Positions 12,721 through 24,038 of a stretch of 64,000 bases of DNA are shown one piece after another; the first letter of the stretch is position 1; each line of letters starts with the position of its first letter. The notes under the pieces were generated by a model, which did no database searches, was not told the origin of the DNA, and saw only the letters and a list, made by a program, of their open reading frames with translations. This DNA is from Nemopilema nomurai. Taxonomy: Eukaryota; Cnidaria; Scyphozoa; Rhizostomeae; Rhizostomatidae. Where the stretch lies: NCBI GenBank assembly GCA_003864495.1, contig ML133422.1:3537923-3601922 (forward strand). Direction: 5' to 3'. Made by a program: the position numbers and the translations under genes.

Positions 12721-12807
12721 TTTGTTGCTGGGTGTCTTTTGGTCTTTGCTCTCGCTACTACTCGTCTGAAGGCAAGGCGCAACTGAACTATGACAGCCTG
12801 AGAAGTG

Positions 12808-12815
12808 AATTTTAT
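12808..12815 (-). promoter_or_regulatory. TATA box of light-chain copy A
   Basis: TATAAAAT on the minus strand, 88 bases upstream of the copy A start codon. It shows that the longer upstream open frame cannot all be translated. Confidence 0.65.
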
Positions 12816-13331
12816 AGGTGAATGTGACATGACAACTTGTCATGACAATTCTTTCAGAACAAAGGAGTGTCATGACATTTTGGCCCCGAAATTATCAATC
12901 TGTCTTAAAGTGATCCCACAGGCCTTCATAGCAGACGCGGTTATAGTTGAGACTCGTCAATTGGTCATGCGCAGAGCCAAGACTAAGGAATCGGCAAGCA
13001 AGGGTTGTGGTGAGAACGGTTTATACTGAATGTAGAAGAATCTTTTTTTCAGACGTATCAACCTCTTAATTAGATGATCAACGAGCAGTTTCGATCGTTC
13101 GTGTTTATGTGGCAGCTGGAAACTTCTCATTCGTTTATGATGAAAAGTGACAAGCAATCTCCATTCAACAAATGTCATGTTTTGTCAAAGGCTAAAATGT
13201 TTGCATTTGGATTCATTGATGTGCTTGCGTTTACCTTCTGTTGTAATTCGTTTTCTGAGTTTGCCGTGTGTTTTCTTAAGTCGTCCTTGATTGTCTTTTT
13301 TCAACTTAACTTTGATTTGGTGTTATCTGTT

Positions 13332-13366
<35 letters not shown>

Positions 13367-15326
13367 GTTTCTTTCATTTGGAGTTATCTGTTTCTTTCTT
13401 CTTTCTGTTTCTTTGATTTTGAATTATTTGTTGCTTCCCCTAAGCTATTTTGTTAGTAATTTCCTCGTTTTCTTGTAAAAGACTCGTTCTGATGATGATT
13501 GATTAAGATTAAATTCATTTTTATTATAATTGATGCTTGGCCCTTAATCTATAGACGTTCTGTTATCGCTCCGTTCAAAATCTTTTTTTCACAAGTCAAA
13601 TGTATATTGACCGCTGCACATGGCGTTAGACTGGACTTTAGAGTAGCAGCACGTATTTCGTCGATCGATATATATGGTTGCTGCTGCAATGAAGTCCTCG
13701 CCTCGTTATCACCAATGTGCAAGAATAACCAAAGCATGTGAGTATGGTTTTGCGGTTAAGCAAACCAATCTTACAATTGTATTTGCTTTTTGCTTCACTA
13801 GTCGAGCAATCGATCATTACTTTGTTTTGGAAAAAGTTGTCAATAAGACAGCAAATCTAGGCCAAGCAAGATCATCTGTACCAATCACAGAAGAATCTCC
13901 ATTACAAATCCTCACAGATCCTGTCTAGGTTTGTCTTTGATAAATGATTTACCTTCCCCGATCACCTTAGGAGGGTGATTCAGTTCTTTATATTATATAG
14001 AGTCCTCTTTAAAAGTACATGTGAGCCGGATTTCGTCTACGGATAGTATCAACAGGGTTATCGCGGAAGACGGATGTACGATTGTCGAAGCTCGGCTCAT
14101 CCCGCGTTAGCCTAACTCGAAGCCCTTCGATCTGTTTGCTTCTGCATTCCAATAACGCAATGGCTTGCTGTTTGCTTTTTCAGGTCTAAATGTTGCTGAA
14201 TGAAGCCATAATTAGCGGCACTCAATTAAGCTCTTAATTAAACTTACTAAGGTACTCCCATCAACGCTCTCGTGTGCGGTCACCTAGCATTCGGCAATAG
14301 ATACAAACAATTCTGCAACAGAAAGCCAAGGACTGCGGAGGAGCGAGAAGGTCTGAAATCAATTAGGCTCTTTGATGCGTAGCCCAAATATGAAAAAGCA
14401 TTGGGACAGAGCACTTGGCTCTCTCATTTTGTCCAAGGACTAGTGGACTAAAGAAGAATGGAATGGTTTCCACTCAACCTTCTTATTAACCCCAGAGGGT
14501 CTCAAGTTTGGAAATGAAAATCGGATTATACAGTAGTGTCCCGTGTATAAGAAACACAATTCTAAGAGACACAGAACCGAACTTTCTAAAAAAAACCCTT
14601 TGATAAGAAACTGGTGAAGGTCTCAAAAAACTTGTTGCTTGTTCAAAAATATCTGTTTCGCATAACTTAGTCCTTTGCGAGACAGAACAAAACATTAATA
14701 ATTCTAAACTGGTCAAATTAAATAGAAATTTGAATACAAACTAAGCAAAAAGCACTTTTCTGGAAATCTTAGCGTTTTTAAAAGTGGAAAATGACAAATA
14801 CAAATCAGAAAAGTATACGGTACTTTAATCACAATCATTGAACTTGTGTCTGAGTAGATGATCTATAGCATTATATGGTTTTGTATACCCTGATTTTAAA
14901 GTGTATATCTTATTTTGTGAGAAACACAGCAGACCAGAAATAAAAAAGTTGTTTCTGTCATGCAGAAAACTACTGTATTGGTATTCATATTTTCCTTGGG
15001 CTTAGTAAAATTTTTCCAATACAATGATGCGTTAGTCAATTTTTTCGTTTGAAAGGAAAAGTAAAGCATATTTTTATCTGAAAGACGACCACGCCCTCCC
15101 GGTGGATCGAATTTCCTGAAGGAGGCTCCAGGCTAACTGTGCCAGGTTACTTTTGTAGCTTTGAAGTATCACGACTCAAAGAGCACGACTCAAGAAAAGA
15201 AAGATCGATACCAATTATTTTTGTTATTATTCATCTATTTCAAAATCGAATCCAAGCGCATTCAGAAGCTACAGTCACTGCTCATTCTGCGAGCGCACGC
15301 GAATGGAACGCGAATGAAACGCGGTT
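12816..15326. other. Intergenic region between light-chain copies A and B
   Basis: Apart from a TTTC microsatellite (separate entry) I see no gene. An open minus-strand frame of about 60 codons at roughly 14020-14190 lacks an ATG and any recognisable domain. A weak inverted TACAGTAGT pair near 14528 and 14970 could be the ends of a small element but is too short to call. Confidence 0.35.
13330..13376. repeat. TTTC tetranucleotide microsatellite
   Basis: About eleven near-perfect TTTC units, followed by a degenerate pyrimidine-rich tail to about 13415. Confidence 0.9.
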
Positions 15327-15779
15327 CTACGCAGCCATCACTTTTCTGATCATGTCTCTGTATACAACGCACTTGGATACGTCTTCGTGTGGCTGCACAA
15401 TCGCATCGATCTGTGCCTCAGCCATTCTGTCACCAATGTTCATAAGAATCAGCCTGAGCTCCGCTGAATTCACCAACCCACACTGCTCGCGGTCCATTGT
15501 TCCCAGACCCTCTACCATGTCATCGTAGCTGCCGCTCGCTGGCACTTTGGACATCTGCTTGTAAATCGAATAGAATGTTTCGAACTCGACCCTCTTGTTC
15601 TCCAGCTCGGAGTCCTTCAAGCACTTGTCAACATCAGCCGTGAGGGGGTTGAGGCCAAGAGAGCGTAAAACATCGATTATGAGGTAGTGCTCCACCTTCA
15701 TGTCGCCCACGCGATCAAAGATAGAGTAGCAGTCCTTCATTTCTTCGATCTGTTCTTCTTCTGTAAGGGTCGCGTCCAT
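15327..15779 (-). CDS. Myosin essential light chain-like EF-hand protein, copy B (intronless)
   Basis: A single-exon 150-aa protein, collinear with copy A with no gaps over nearly its whole length. It starts MDATLTEEEQIEEM and keeps the FDRVGDMKVE first loop, VLRSLGLNPLTADV linker, VEFETFYSIYKQ and VEGLGTMDREQCG third loop. As in copy A, EF3 loop position 5 is Cys, which breaks the usual D/N/S ligand. It acts presumably on a myosin neck. The gene has its own TATA box 75 bases upstream of the ATG and an E-box CACGTG near 15959-15964. Lack of introns in all three copies suggests descent from one intronless, possibly retroposed, ancestor, but the TATA boxes argue that the copies spread by DNA duplication including promoters. 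Confidence 0.93.
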   Translation of the reverse strand: MDATLTEEEQIEEMKDCYSIFDRVGDMKVEHYLIIDVLRSLGLNPLTADVDKCLKDSELENKRVEFETFYSIYKQMSKVPASGSYDDMVEGLGTMDREQCGLVNSAELRLILMNIGDRMAEAQIDAIVQPHEDVSKCVVYRDMIRKVMAA

Positions 15780-15853
15780 TCTGGCTCAAGTAGATACACA
15801 GTGGTAAACACTTTGTGGAGACGTCAAGAATGAACTACCCCAGACAGGGATGA

Positions 15854-15861
15854 CTTTTATA
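15854..15861 (-). promoter_or_regulatory. TATA box of light-chain copy B
   Basis: TATAAAAG on the minus strand, 75 bases upstream of the copy B ATG. Position and sequence resemble those of copies A and C. Confidence 0.7.
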
Positions 15862-17560
15862 GTCGTCTGTTACATTTGCATATGAAGACCGTCTTATTCC
15901 AAGCGATTCTTATCGTCTACACTCTATCGACTGTCATTGGTCCTTTCATATTAAAGGTCACGTGATAATTGGTGTCTGTCATGATGTTATGTAGGATTAG
16001 AGGAAAGGTTTAAAGAAATGGATTTCTGATGGTGGAAGGCAAAGCCTTCGGAAGCGAAACAGCGAGGTAGTTTTGTTCTATTTTTCCATGTTGTGTGATG
16101 ATTCACAGAATGATAGCTGACGATTCTCATCTAATTGGCTTCCATGCAATATACTTTAGGTTGTTTGTAACACACTTTAATTCTGTGTTTTGAATTTCTA
16201 GGTTGCTTTGACTTCGGCCAAAGGGTGGAGGTAAGATACAAAGAACATGCACTTCGCACAGAAATGTTGCTCTTCGTACAGAAATTTCAACATTTGCTGT
16301 TACCCCCATCACGCTAGTACTTGCTTACATTTGCCGCAATTTCCTCTTGATTTGATTGATCTTAAGATTTTTCTGTTGGCTCTGTTAAGTCTTGGAATAA
16401 TGAAAATGCTTTTTTTCTTGCTCTTATTTATTGCCAAATGTTTAGAAGCCCCACGCTTTTCTACGATTCTATGTCCATTGGTATTAAAGCTGTTGTGAAT
16501 TGTGATTGAAATGTCGTTATTCGAGCTTTTATCAAAATTCAACTTTGATGCGTTAAACGGCAGCATGCTACATGAAATAGAGAATTGTTGCCTAATTTGA
16601 AAGCTGTTTCTTTTAGCTTTCAGCAGTCTTGGACTTTTGTGGTCGTGCCCTGCCGTCACTACTTTTCACAATACTGTTTACCTGTGCCACACACCTCAAG
16701 GAACATGCTGCCCACGTGTCATTGTAGTGGCCTTTTGTTGAATCCACAGAGGTATGTATAACCCATCAACATTAACAACCAACTATATTGCACATGACTC
16801 TTGAAGGTACAGAGCTGGCTGCCAATTATACCCAGAAATATCTTCAACGGGCACTCCCCGTTTCTCGCCCTTCCCGTTTCTCACCCTCCTCGTTTCTCAC
16901 CTAAGGATATTTTCACCCAGATTTCTGGAAGCTCTCTGGCCTGTGTCACAATGTATTAAAAATTTTCAAATGGATTTACCAAAAATACAATGTTTTTCAC
17001 TAAAGATGAATTCCTGAAATAAAAAATCAACATTATTTCATGAAATAGATAAATAGATAAAAAATTCCCTGCAAACGTTGATTTTGGTACCTCAAGGCTC
17101 TTTGTTTGAACCGTCACTATTTTATTTTGCTGGTGTTTAGGTCACACGTTTAAACTCCTTCCGCCTCGCCTCGCATTGTTTGGAAATCATGGTGTTTTTT
17201 CTACTAGAATGCTCCCATATCGTGTTGTTCCCATATCTCATATGTTAAATCCAATATGGAAAGGAACATTCTATTGGGACTACAGGGACAGAGAGGTACA
17301 TGCTGAGAAAAATTTACACCAATGACAATGGTAAGGATCTTTTAACACTGCTAAGAAACACATTTGCTACACTGAAATAGTTGCAATGAATGTGGGAGTG
17401 AATGTGGAAAAACTGCCCTCTTACCACTGACACGATGACCGATTTCGCGTATACTGAAGTGTTATCAAACCAAATCAATTTATTTGCTTCAACTTTCTTC
17501 CAACGCGCAGTGCTTGTCCTTGTGATATTTTACGCGCTCATTTCAAATACTATGTGCATA
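15862..17560. other. Intergenic region, no gene seen
   Basis: Contains three near-tandem copies of a CCCGTTTCTCACC-like motif near 16855-16905. The open frames at 16309-16659 and 16247-16498 are on opposite strands over the same AT-rich DNA and show no domain. Confidence 0.35.
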
Positions 17561-18132
17561 CAGTAAAACCCGCACATAAGAACCTAAGATTTTGAACTAA
17601 GCTTGCCTAAGCTCTTATGCTATAAGGTGCATCTCGCAATTAGGGTGTATGTTCTTAACATAGGGTCAAAAACAAATACCAGAAACAAAGGATAGTTGAA
17701 GCTTTTGCATTGAAAAATGGATAAGCAGGGTATAAAATGGGTGGTGTTGATAACTGGAAAATAGTCAACTATGAACTGTTTGTTGAACTGGATGGCTCAA
17801 ACAGTTGTAGCCACATAGAATCTGTGGATCTTAATCTTAGCCAGATTTGCTTACAACCTTTTTGCCTTGCCCACTTCACCCCAAGATTACCTAGTTTACC
17901 CCTGCTGGGCCGGCCTATCACAGTTCTGTGTATGTTCGTGGAGTCCATCCACGAAAAAGACAATTGACAGACAGGTTGAAGTTATTTCCCAGTGAATGAA
18001 AGAATAAAATTGAATACCCTTTAGCAAGAAACTGGTTAAAATATCAGGCTGAAATGGTTCTTATTTATTTGGTACAAAATATGAAGCATCAGGCTGCAGA
18101 AACTGAAGGCTCTTACGTGCGGGTTTTTCCTG
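17561..18132. mobile_element. Tc1/mariner-like MITE
   Basis: A 572-bp element starting CAGTAAAACCCGCACATAAG at 17561 and ending with an inverted copy (cttacgtgcgggtttttcctg) at 18132. It is flanked by TA on both sides (17559-17560 and 18133-18134). CAGT ends with a TA duplication are typical of Tc1/mariner-derived MITEs. No transposase remains; the 76-codon frame at 17737-17967 has no family features. Confidence 0.72.
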
Positions 18133-19110
18133 TAGTTTAGAAGGACGTGAAAGAGGGCGAAGGTCCACCGAAATATTTATAGTTTCTTTGATTAGCCTGT
18201 GAATCTTATTCCCTAGATTTCATTTGCGATGTTCACCTCACGAATGGCACCATCACGTCCACTGCAATGGCCTGTTACAATGGCCTGTTGCAATGGCCTG
18301 TTGCATCACACCGAATGCTGCTTTCCATTGGTGTTTCGCCGGCTCACTGAGTTAGTTTGCAGTGGTGACCTCACCACCTAAACTCTAGCCGTGCAAAATA
18401 GCCTAGCATTTACTGTTCTTGCTGCAATGTAAATATTGCCATTAATCTACCCAAGCAGCGACCCATCTAAAACCAAAGCTAATCTGTCTCAAATCTGGAT
18501 TTAGCCAATTCTTACGGTCCCTTTTCAATCCACTCTCGCCTCCGTGATATTTCTAATGTAGATGAAGAAATTAACCTTAAACCCAACTTATTTGGAACGG
18601 ACCCTACGAGGTCCTTTTTGGCCGGCTTCTTTCTAACCAGAAGCTGCTTGTGTTTTTGGCTGCTAATGTTTCTAATTCCGCCTTAAATTGCATGATTCGG
18701 GTAAATCCCTTTTCTGGCCACGCATCACAATTGGAATATCAAACTGGCTGCCTGTGGCTCAAACACCACTAATCATCTTTTTTCGTTTCTTGACACAAAT
18801 CCCTCTCTGTGAGCTCGATTTAGATTTCGCTGGCACATGCTACAATTGTCAAGTTGCCTTTTACCAGTCAGCAGTTGCATTTTATGCCCGCGTCATTTGT
18901 GTATTTCTGTTGCATCTGAGTTTTCGCATCAGAAATCTATGACATCCGAGGTCTTTTACAATTTCTTTTGTACCGAACAACAGTTACCACACTTCCAAGC
19001 ACAAAAAGTAGCCCTAATCCTCTACTGTCTTGAGTAAGTACCTCCAGACAGTAATACATGTGTAGCCTATATTACCAATTGTTATGCTTATCGGCTCTTT
19101 GAGAGGGCGG
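18133..19110. other. Upstream region of light-chain copy C
   Basis: No gene seen. A short threefold repeat of caatggcctgtt lies at about 18266-18305. Regulatory DNA for copy C is expected near the right end. Confidence 0.35.
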
Positions 19111-19114
19111 AAGG

Positions 19115-19122
19115 TATATAAG
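19115..19122 (+). promoter_or_regulatory. TATA box of light-chain copy C
   Basis: TATATAAG, 96 bases upstream of the chosen ATG. Transcription would start near 19145, downstream of the in-frame ATG at 19136, which is therefore unlikely to be used. Confidence 0.7.
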
Positions 19123-19210
19123 TGCAACCCAGTCCATGCTGAAGATTTGGATCACTAACAAACTTGCATCAGTAGCACTCACTTTGATCGAGTTTCAAGC
19201 CTTGGTAAGA

Positions 19211-19672
19211 ATGTCCGCTTTAGACCCAAGCCTCACTGAAGAGGAGCAAGTGGAAGAGATGAAGGACTGTTACTCAATATTTGATCGTGTCGGAGACATG
19301 AAAGTGGAGGACAACCGTTTGATAGACGTTCTCCGCTCACTGGGTCTAAACCCATTGACGTCTGACGTCGACAAATGCATCGAAGATTCGAAGCTCAAAG
19401 GCACTCGAGTGGAGTTCGAGACATTTTATGGAATTTTCAAGCAACTGGCAAAGACCCCCGCAACCGGCAGCTACGAAGACATGGTAGAAGGACTTGGCAC
19501 AATGGACCGGGACACAAGTGGCATTGTCAATTCCGCCGAGCTGAGGATGGTTCTCATGAACATTGGGGACAAAATGGCAGAAGATCAAATCGAGGCGATT
19601 GTGCAGCCACACGAAGACGCTTCGAAATGCGTTGTTTACAGGGATCTGATCAGACGAGTGATGGCTGCTTAG
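19211..19672 (+). CDS. Myosin essential light chain-like EF-hand protein, copy C (intronless)
   Basis: A single-exon 153-aa protein of the same family as copies A and B, on the opposite strand. The order is LTEEEQVEEMKDCYSIFDRV, VLRSLGLNPLTSDV, VEFETFYGIFKQ, VEGLGTMDRDTSG and a C-terminal RDLIRRVMAA. Unlike A and B, the EF3 loop reads DRDTSGIVNSAE, with D1, D3, S5, G6, I/V8 and E12 all suitable for calcium binding, so this copy may be the calcium-responsive one. The start at 19211 (MSALDPSL) aligns with the starts of A and B; a longer frame from 19136 would begin upstream of the predicted transcription start. Confidence 0.93.
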   Translation: MSALDPSLTEEEQVEEMKDCYSIFDRVGDMKVEDNRLIDVLRSLGLNPLTSDVDKCIEDSKLKGTRVEFETFYGIFKQLAKTPATGSYEDMVEGLGTMDRDTSGIVNSAELRMVLMNIGDKMAEDQIEAIVQPHEDASKCVVYRDLIRRVMAA

Positions 19673-20115
19673 GGTCGGCCTCCCGTTTGCCCGTTTGCTT
19701 TGTTAACTTGCATTTTCAATGTTTGCGAAACCCTGATTCTCCTAGCTGTTTTTCTGTGGTTTCATGCCTTGAGAGCGCGAATTGTGCACATATTAGACAC
19801 TGCCAGTGAAGTTTCTAGCCTGAATGATCACACAGATGTGTTTTAAAACTCAATTGTCATTTTATTTAAACTATAGAAATGCTACCAAGCCTGCATTATG
19901 GTCATTTTCATTTGCTTTTACAGATTGGCTCCTTCATTTTCTAAGCGATTCAATTTAATAAGTTAATATAAACCTATGGAATAACACAGTTAATTGAAAT
20001 TTGCGATTTACAATTTTACAGTTCCGTTCATTATTTGACGTTTGAATGGCAATAGTCCGCATCTCCCAGCCTTCGTACAGATTGGCAAACGAGACCTAGC
20101 TACTTGGTACCTTCC

Positions 20116-21177
20116 CTATGAAATCCGACATCTCCCACCTTTTCTTTGGAAGGGGTTATCGGCCAGCAAACTCTTGTTTAGAAGTGGGTCCTTCTTCTGT
20201 TCAGATTCACAGAACGAGGCCAACCTGCGAAAGAGAATGTGACCTGCTTGTGAACGTGGAAGTGGTCCGTCTTAACAAATTTCGGACTTAACAGCAACTG
20301 AACTCTTAACTGAGCACACGAGATGAAAACCAGTCCATCTCTCTCTGAAACTCGAGTTATCAACCGACGAAACAAAACAACGCGCAATCTCGTTGCTTCC
20401 TAATAGCGAAACAAGAGCGTTGCTCAGTTCTTACCAGTTCTTCTTCCCAAACCAGATGCTCCTATGAACTTTAAGTAGGTGAAGCGTGTCTAGATGTCTC
20501 AATAAGGAATGAAATCGCTATAGACTGTTTCTTGAAGGGGAATTGACCTAGCCCTTATTAAGATTCAAGTACATTGTATCGGCTCAGGGGACATTCAGTT
20601 ACAAGGGCTTTTCGTGCGTTTGCTCTGCAGCCAAATCAGTACCTCAGAAAGTGAAACTCGTTTATTGCCCTCCCCCCAATGTGATCCGGCATCCCTGATT
20701 TTCCCCTTGCTAGGTGAGCCACCGGCCAAGCACTGTTTGCGGAGGGCTAGGCCCGGGATCGATAGAAAAGAAAAGTCTTCGTGTCCGAAGGTCTGACGTG
20801 AAAAGTGTTATTCGGGATAGCACAATGATTACTTTCAAATAACACGAATCACAAAACGTTGAATGGTACTTGGCAGAGAAACCTGATCCAAAATGGTCTA
20901 TTAACGAGGAATTTAAATTTATCAGTATGAACGCCCGTTAGTTAAACCACAGTTTTCAAAACCAAAAAATTCGAATTCCAATTTTTCTATATGGAGTTTT
21001 GCGTGCAAACATCTCTGTTCCTCAAAGGCTTTGAAAGCAAAGATATAAAAAAGTTACAACATACTCCCTGGCGCAAGCAGAAATCTTCAGCCTGTCGATA
21101 TCGACTTCCTTTTTCAGCTGAATAACTTCATCTTTTATTCTTTTCAATTTTGCCTCGTGGAGATCGCCGTTCAGCAT
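20116..21177 (-). CDS. Heterotrimeric G-protein gamma subunit, two exons (copy B, CAAX CRIS)
   Basis: Exon 1 is 21177-21065 (113 nt) and exon 2 is 20224-20116 (109 nt), joined in phase 2 across a GT-AG intron of 840 nt, giving 73 aa (family usual 68-75). G-gamma forms an obligate coiled-coil dimer with G-beta at the inner plasma membrane. Exon 1 encodes the helix: IKDEVIQLKKEVDIDRLKIS matches the V-x-x-L-K-x-E-x-x-I-D-R-x-K-V-S pattern. Exon 2 encodes the FCES.., DPLL, NPF landmarks in family order. The protein ends C70-R-I-S, a prenylation box; Ser in the last place predicts farnesylation, as in transducin gamma 1 (known rule), rather than the usual geranylgeranylation. Both exons are too short to show as long ORFs. 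The paralogue at 24.0-25.4 kb has an exon 1 of identical length and splice phase, which strongly supports the model. Confidence 0.88.
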
Positions 21178-24038
21178 AGTTCAGTTGAAATAATTCTGCG
21201 ACACGAAGGGTTTTTCCACAATCCTCTCCCGTACTTGCCTAAATGCTGCGACAAAAGCTTTGATCTGCACTTCCGCGTGTGCCACGCCACATCAACACAA
21301 GACTCTCCAATGACATGTTTGCCATCAAAACGTGTTGTCACAAGCTTCAAACTTTCTCTCATGAGCGATGGAGTGTATCTTTGCAAGTTGATTAAGGTTG
21401 CATCATTGTATTGAAAAGGATCTCCAACCATTTGTTTCACGAGAAAGAAAAAGGGCAAAGGGGGTTCGTGGACAACCCCTGAATTGGGGATGACATTCAC
21501 CCAAGGATACGTTACGTTTCGCAAGGACATCACATTTAGATATAGATATTAGCTGGAATTTTATAGAGATTTAGATGTTAGAAATTATCGAAAAGTAGTA
21601 GCCCTCGTCGCCGTAAGAACCCCCCTCCCCCTCCAGACAGTTTCTACCCTTTTTCTATTTCTTCGTCAGCTGCTTTTCGGTGTTTCAGTAAGGGTTAATT
21701 ATCGGACCCTTGGAAGATACGCTGATTATCCTGCAATGTCATTTCAAGTTTGGCTTTGCGCAGAATTGTGTCCACTACTCATCAATGCTAGGTCTTTTTC
21801 TCGAACCACGCTTTATCTCTTCTAGTTTTAAGTATACACATTGTTTATTAGAAACCTCTTTAAAAGAAACTCACTAGGAAAAGGCCAGAAAATTTAAAAA
21901 AACCCCACTGGTAAATGTAGAATCTCTAAGAAACTTTCAACTTTTACCATGGTTCGAAGTATGCAAGATAACTACGGTGCCACGCATCGCATGGTAGTGC
22001 TAACTACACCCCCCCCCCTGCACACCCCCCTCCTGCACACCCTGATGCAGGAACAAAATCACTCGTGCCGATTTCAAATATCCAATTAGGAAACTTTTGA
22101 AACTCTAGCTGGTGTCTACAAAATGTCCTAAAATTAAGAAACTTTCACCGCTTAGCTAAGGATCTTTGGTTTCGTTAAAGAGTAGTGTCTGTTTGTAAAA
22201 TAAGTGGGGCGCCTCTATCAGTGCCAAACGTGACCTGAGTTTGTACAAAAACTTATTTGCCTCCTTCAAGGGTTCTCTTAGTTTCAAGGGCGCCGTTTGC
22301 AAAATTTCAGTGTGCTCCGACTATGGCGTTGGTAAACCCCAGACTCAAGAAGACCGCATTTAGTGCCAGCTGCAAGGGGACGGGCTCTGAGTCAGGTCCA
22401 GCTTCCTTATGTGGGACTGACTCGGGTGTTCTTCTAATTGTTATTCACAGCTAGTGACGTAGCTACAAAAAGAGCCAACAGAAAGATGCTTGTTTACCTT
22501 TCAAGGCCCAACAGAGGCTCGTTTGCCCGGGAACCTCTTCTCTTGGCTGCAGTGGAACGCAGTTCTTTGGTAACTATTGGTTACTACTTACTTTGGATTG
22601 TATTGCATACACGGTGCTATCATACGCGTACCCAAAAAGGCCCTCTAATTCCGGGAATAATTGGCTACAATATCATGTTGAAACTGTTGTTTTCTTCTCG
22701 GGTGCAAGTGAGTCCATAGTGGACTGTAAAGCCTGGTTTCCATTTAATCGTTACGATCTTATGGATCGCTGTGAACGACTCTAGCGATCCCAGAAGTTCA
22801 CAACTGCCATCAATTATGTTTATCCCTATTGTTTTTGGCTCGTTCAAAGAAAGGTTGTTAAATTGATGCAAATGGTATATTTCAAGATGTCATGCAATGG
22901 CTCTGTCCTATAAATGCGCACCCTGAAAAGGTTGTCATCTCTGTAAATAAATCATGATCGATCCTCAATCAAATGTGGTATAGTCATATAAACGTAGTTC
23001 TGGTCAATCGCTTAGCAATTTTGTCAATGGGATTTGCACAAGTCCACAAATAGAATTTTCAGGTAACTCAATTTGTTTTTAAGCGTTCTCGAGGTTCTTC
23101 TGCAGATTTCTTAATTTCGAAATCATGTCCTGCCCGCCTCAGCTCCCGCGCCTCAGCTCCCGCGCTCTTATACCACCGTCGTCTGTGCTCATCTACCCAG
23201 GAAAAATTTACTCTTGATGGAAATGTTCTCTTATTGCTCTTATTGTATATTTGCCCATCTCACAAGACTCCGGTTCTTTAGTCTTTTTTAACATCGAGCA
23301 TTTCATTATAGCATAAACAATTGTCAAAGTGAAATTAAAAGATAACACAGTCTACCAATGTTAAGATTTAACATATGATTTCATTGTTGTTATTTTGGTT
23401 ATTCTAATGTTTGGTTTGTCCTGGGTGGGGGGGGGATTGTCACTTTCTTGGGGTGAAGGATGTCACTGTAAGGAAGGGGGGGGGGGGGTTGCGACTGCCT
23501 TGCAGACGGTCGTGCAGCAAACACGCTTGATGCCACGACAGTGCAAATCTCTTTCTGTTCAAACAATCCCTGTAATAATGTTGGCTGGTTTTCCAGATGT
23601 TATGATCAAAGAAGATTCAAATGTGCATAAAAAGTGATCATTGGAGCATAAATTATATTGATTTATACCAATAGCTAAAAAAATTTCATAAAAATGTATT
23701 ACCAATTGCATTAGTTTTCATATCTATTTGTCAAACAGTTGTAATTGGAACTTTAGCAATGTCTTTTGTGACAATCATAAAATCTTTGTTTCAACTGTCC
23801 CATTTTAATCAAACACCACTTCTGTCCCAGTTTGAATGCAAAACAGGCACTTCCCTTTGCCGATTGAATTTTCCTTGATCAAGCTTCCATCAGATTTGAA
23901 GAATCAGCAACTTTGCAAGAGGATGGAAATAAGTTGTCTCGTCTTCTCTTTAAATTATTTCTTTTGCAGCACACATTATCCAAGTGGACTTCTTTCATGT
24001 CTGTCCTGTTGATCACCCCTGGCAACCAGTCAACAATT
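21178..24038. other. Intergenic region between the two G-gamma genes
   Basis: No further gene seen. It contains C-rich runs near 22008-22040 and G-rich runs near 23425-23490 (up to about 14 G), which could form G-quadruplexes. A TATAAATG lies near 22910. Open frames here (for example 21171-21533 minus) show no domain and overlap the G-gamma first exon in another frame. Confidence 0.35.

Noticed and set aside
14528..14975. Possible Tc1-like element with TACAGTAGT ends
   Set aside because: Only about nine bases of inverted match and no internal support.
19136..19210. N-terminal extension of light-chain copy C from the ATG at 19136
   Set aside because: That ATG is about 20 bases from the TATA box, so it lies upstream of the expected transcription start, and it has no counterpart in copies A or B.
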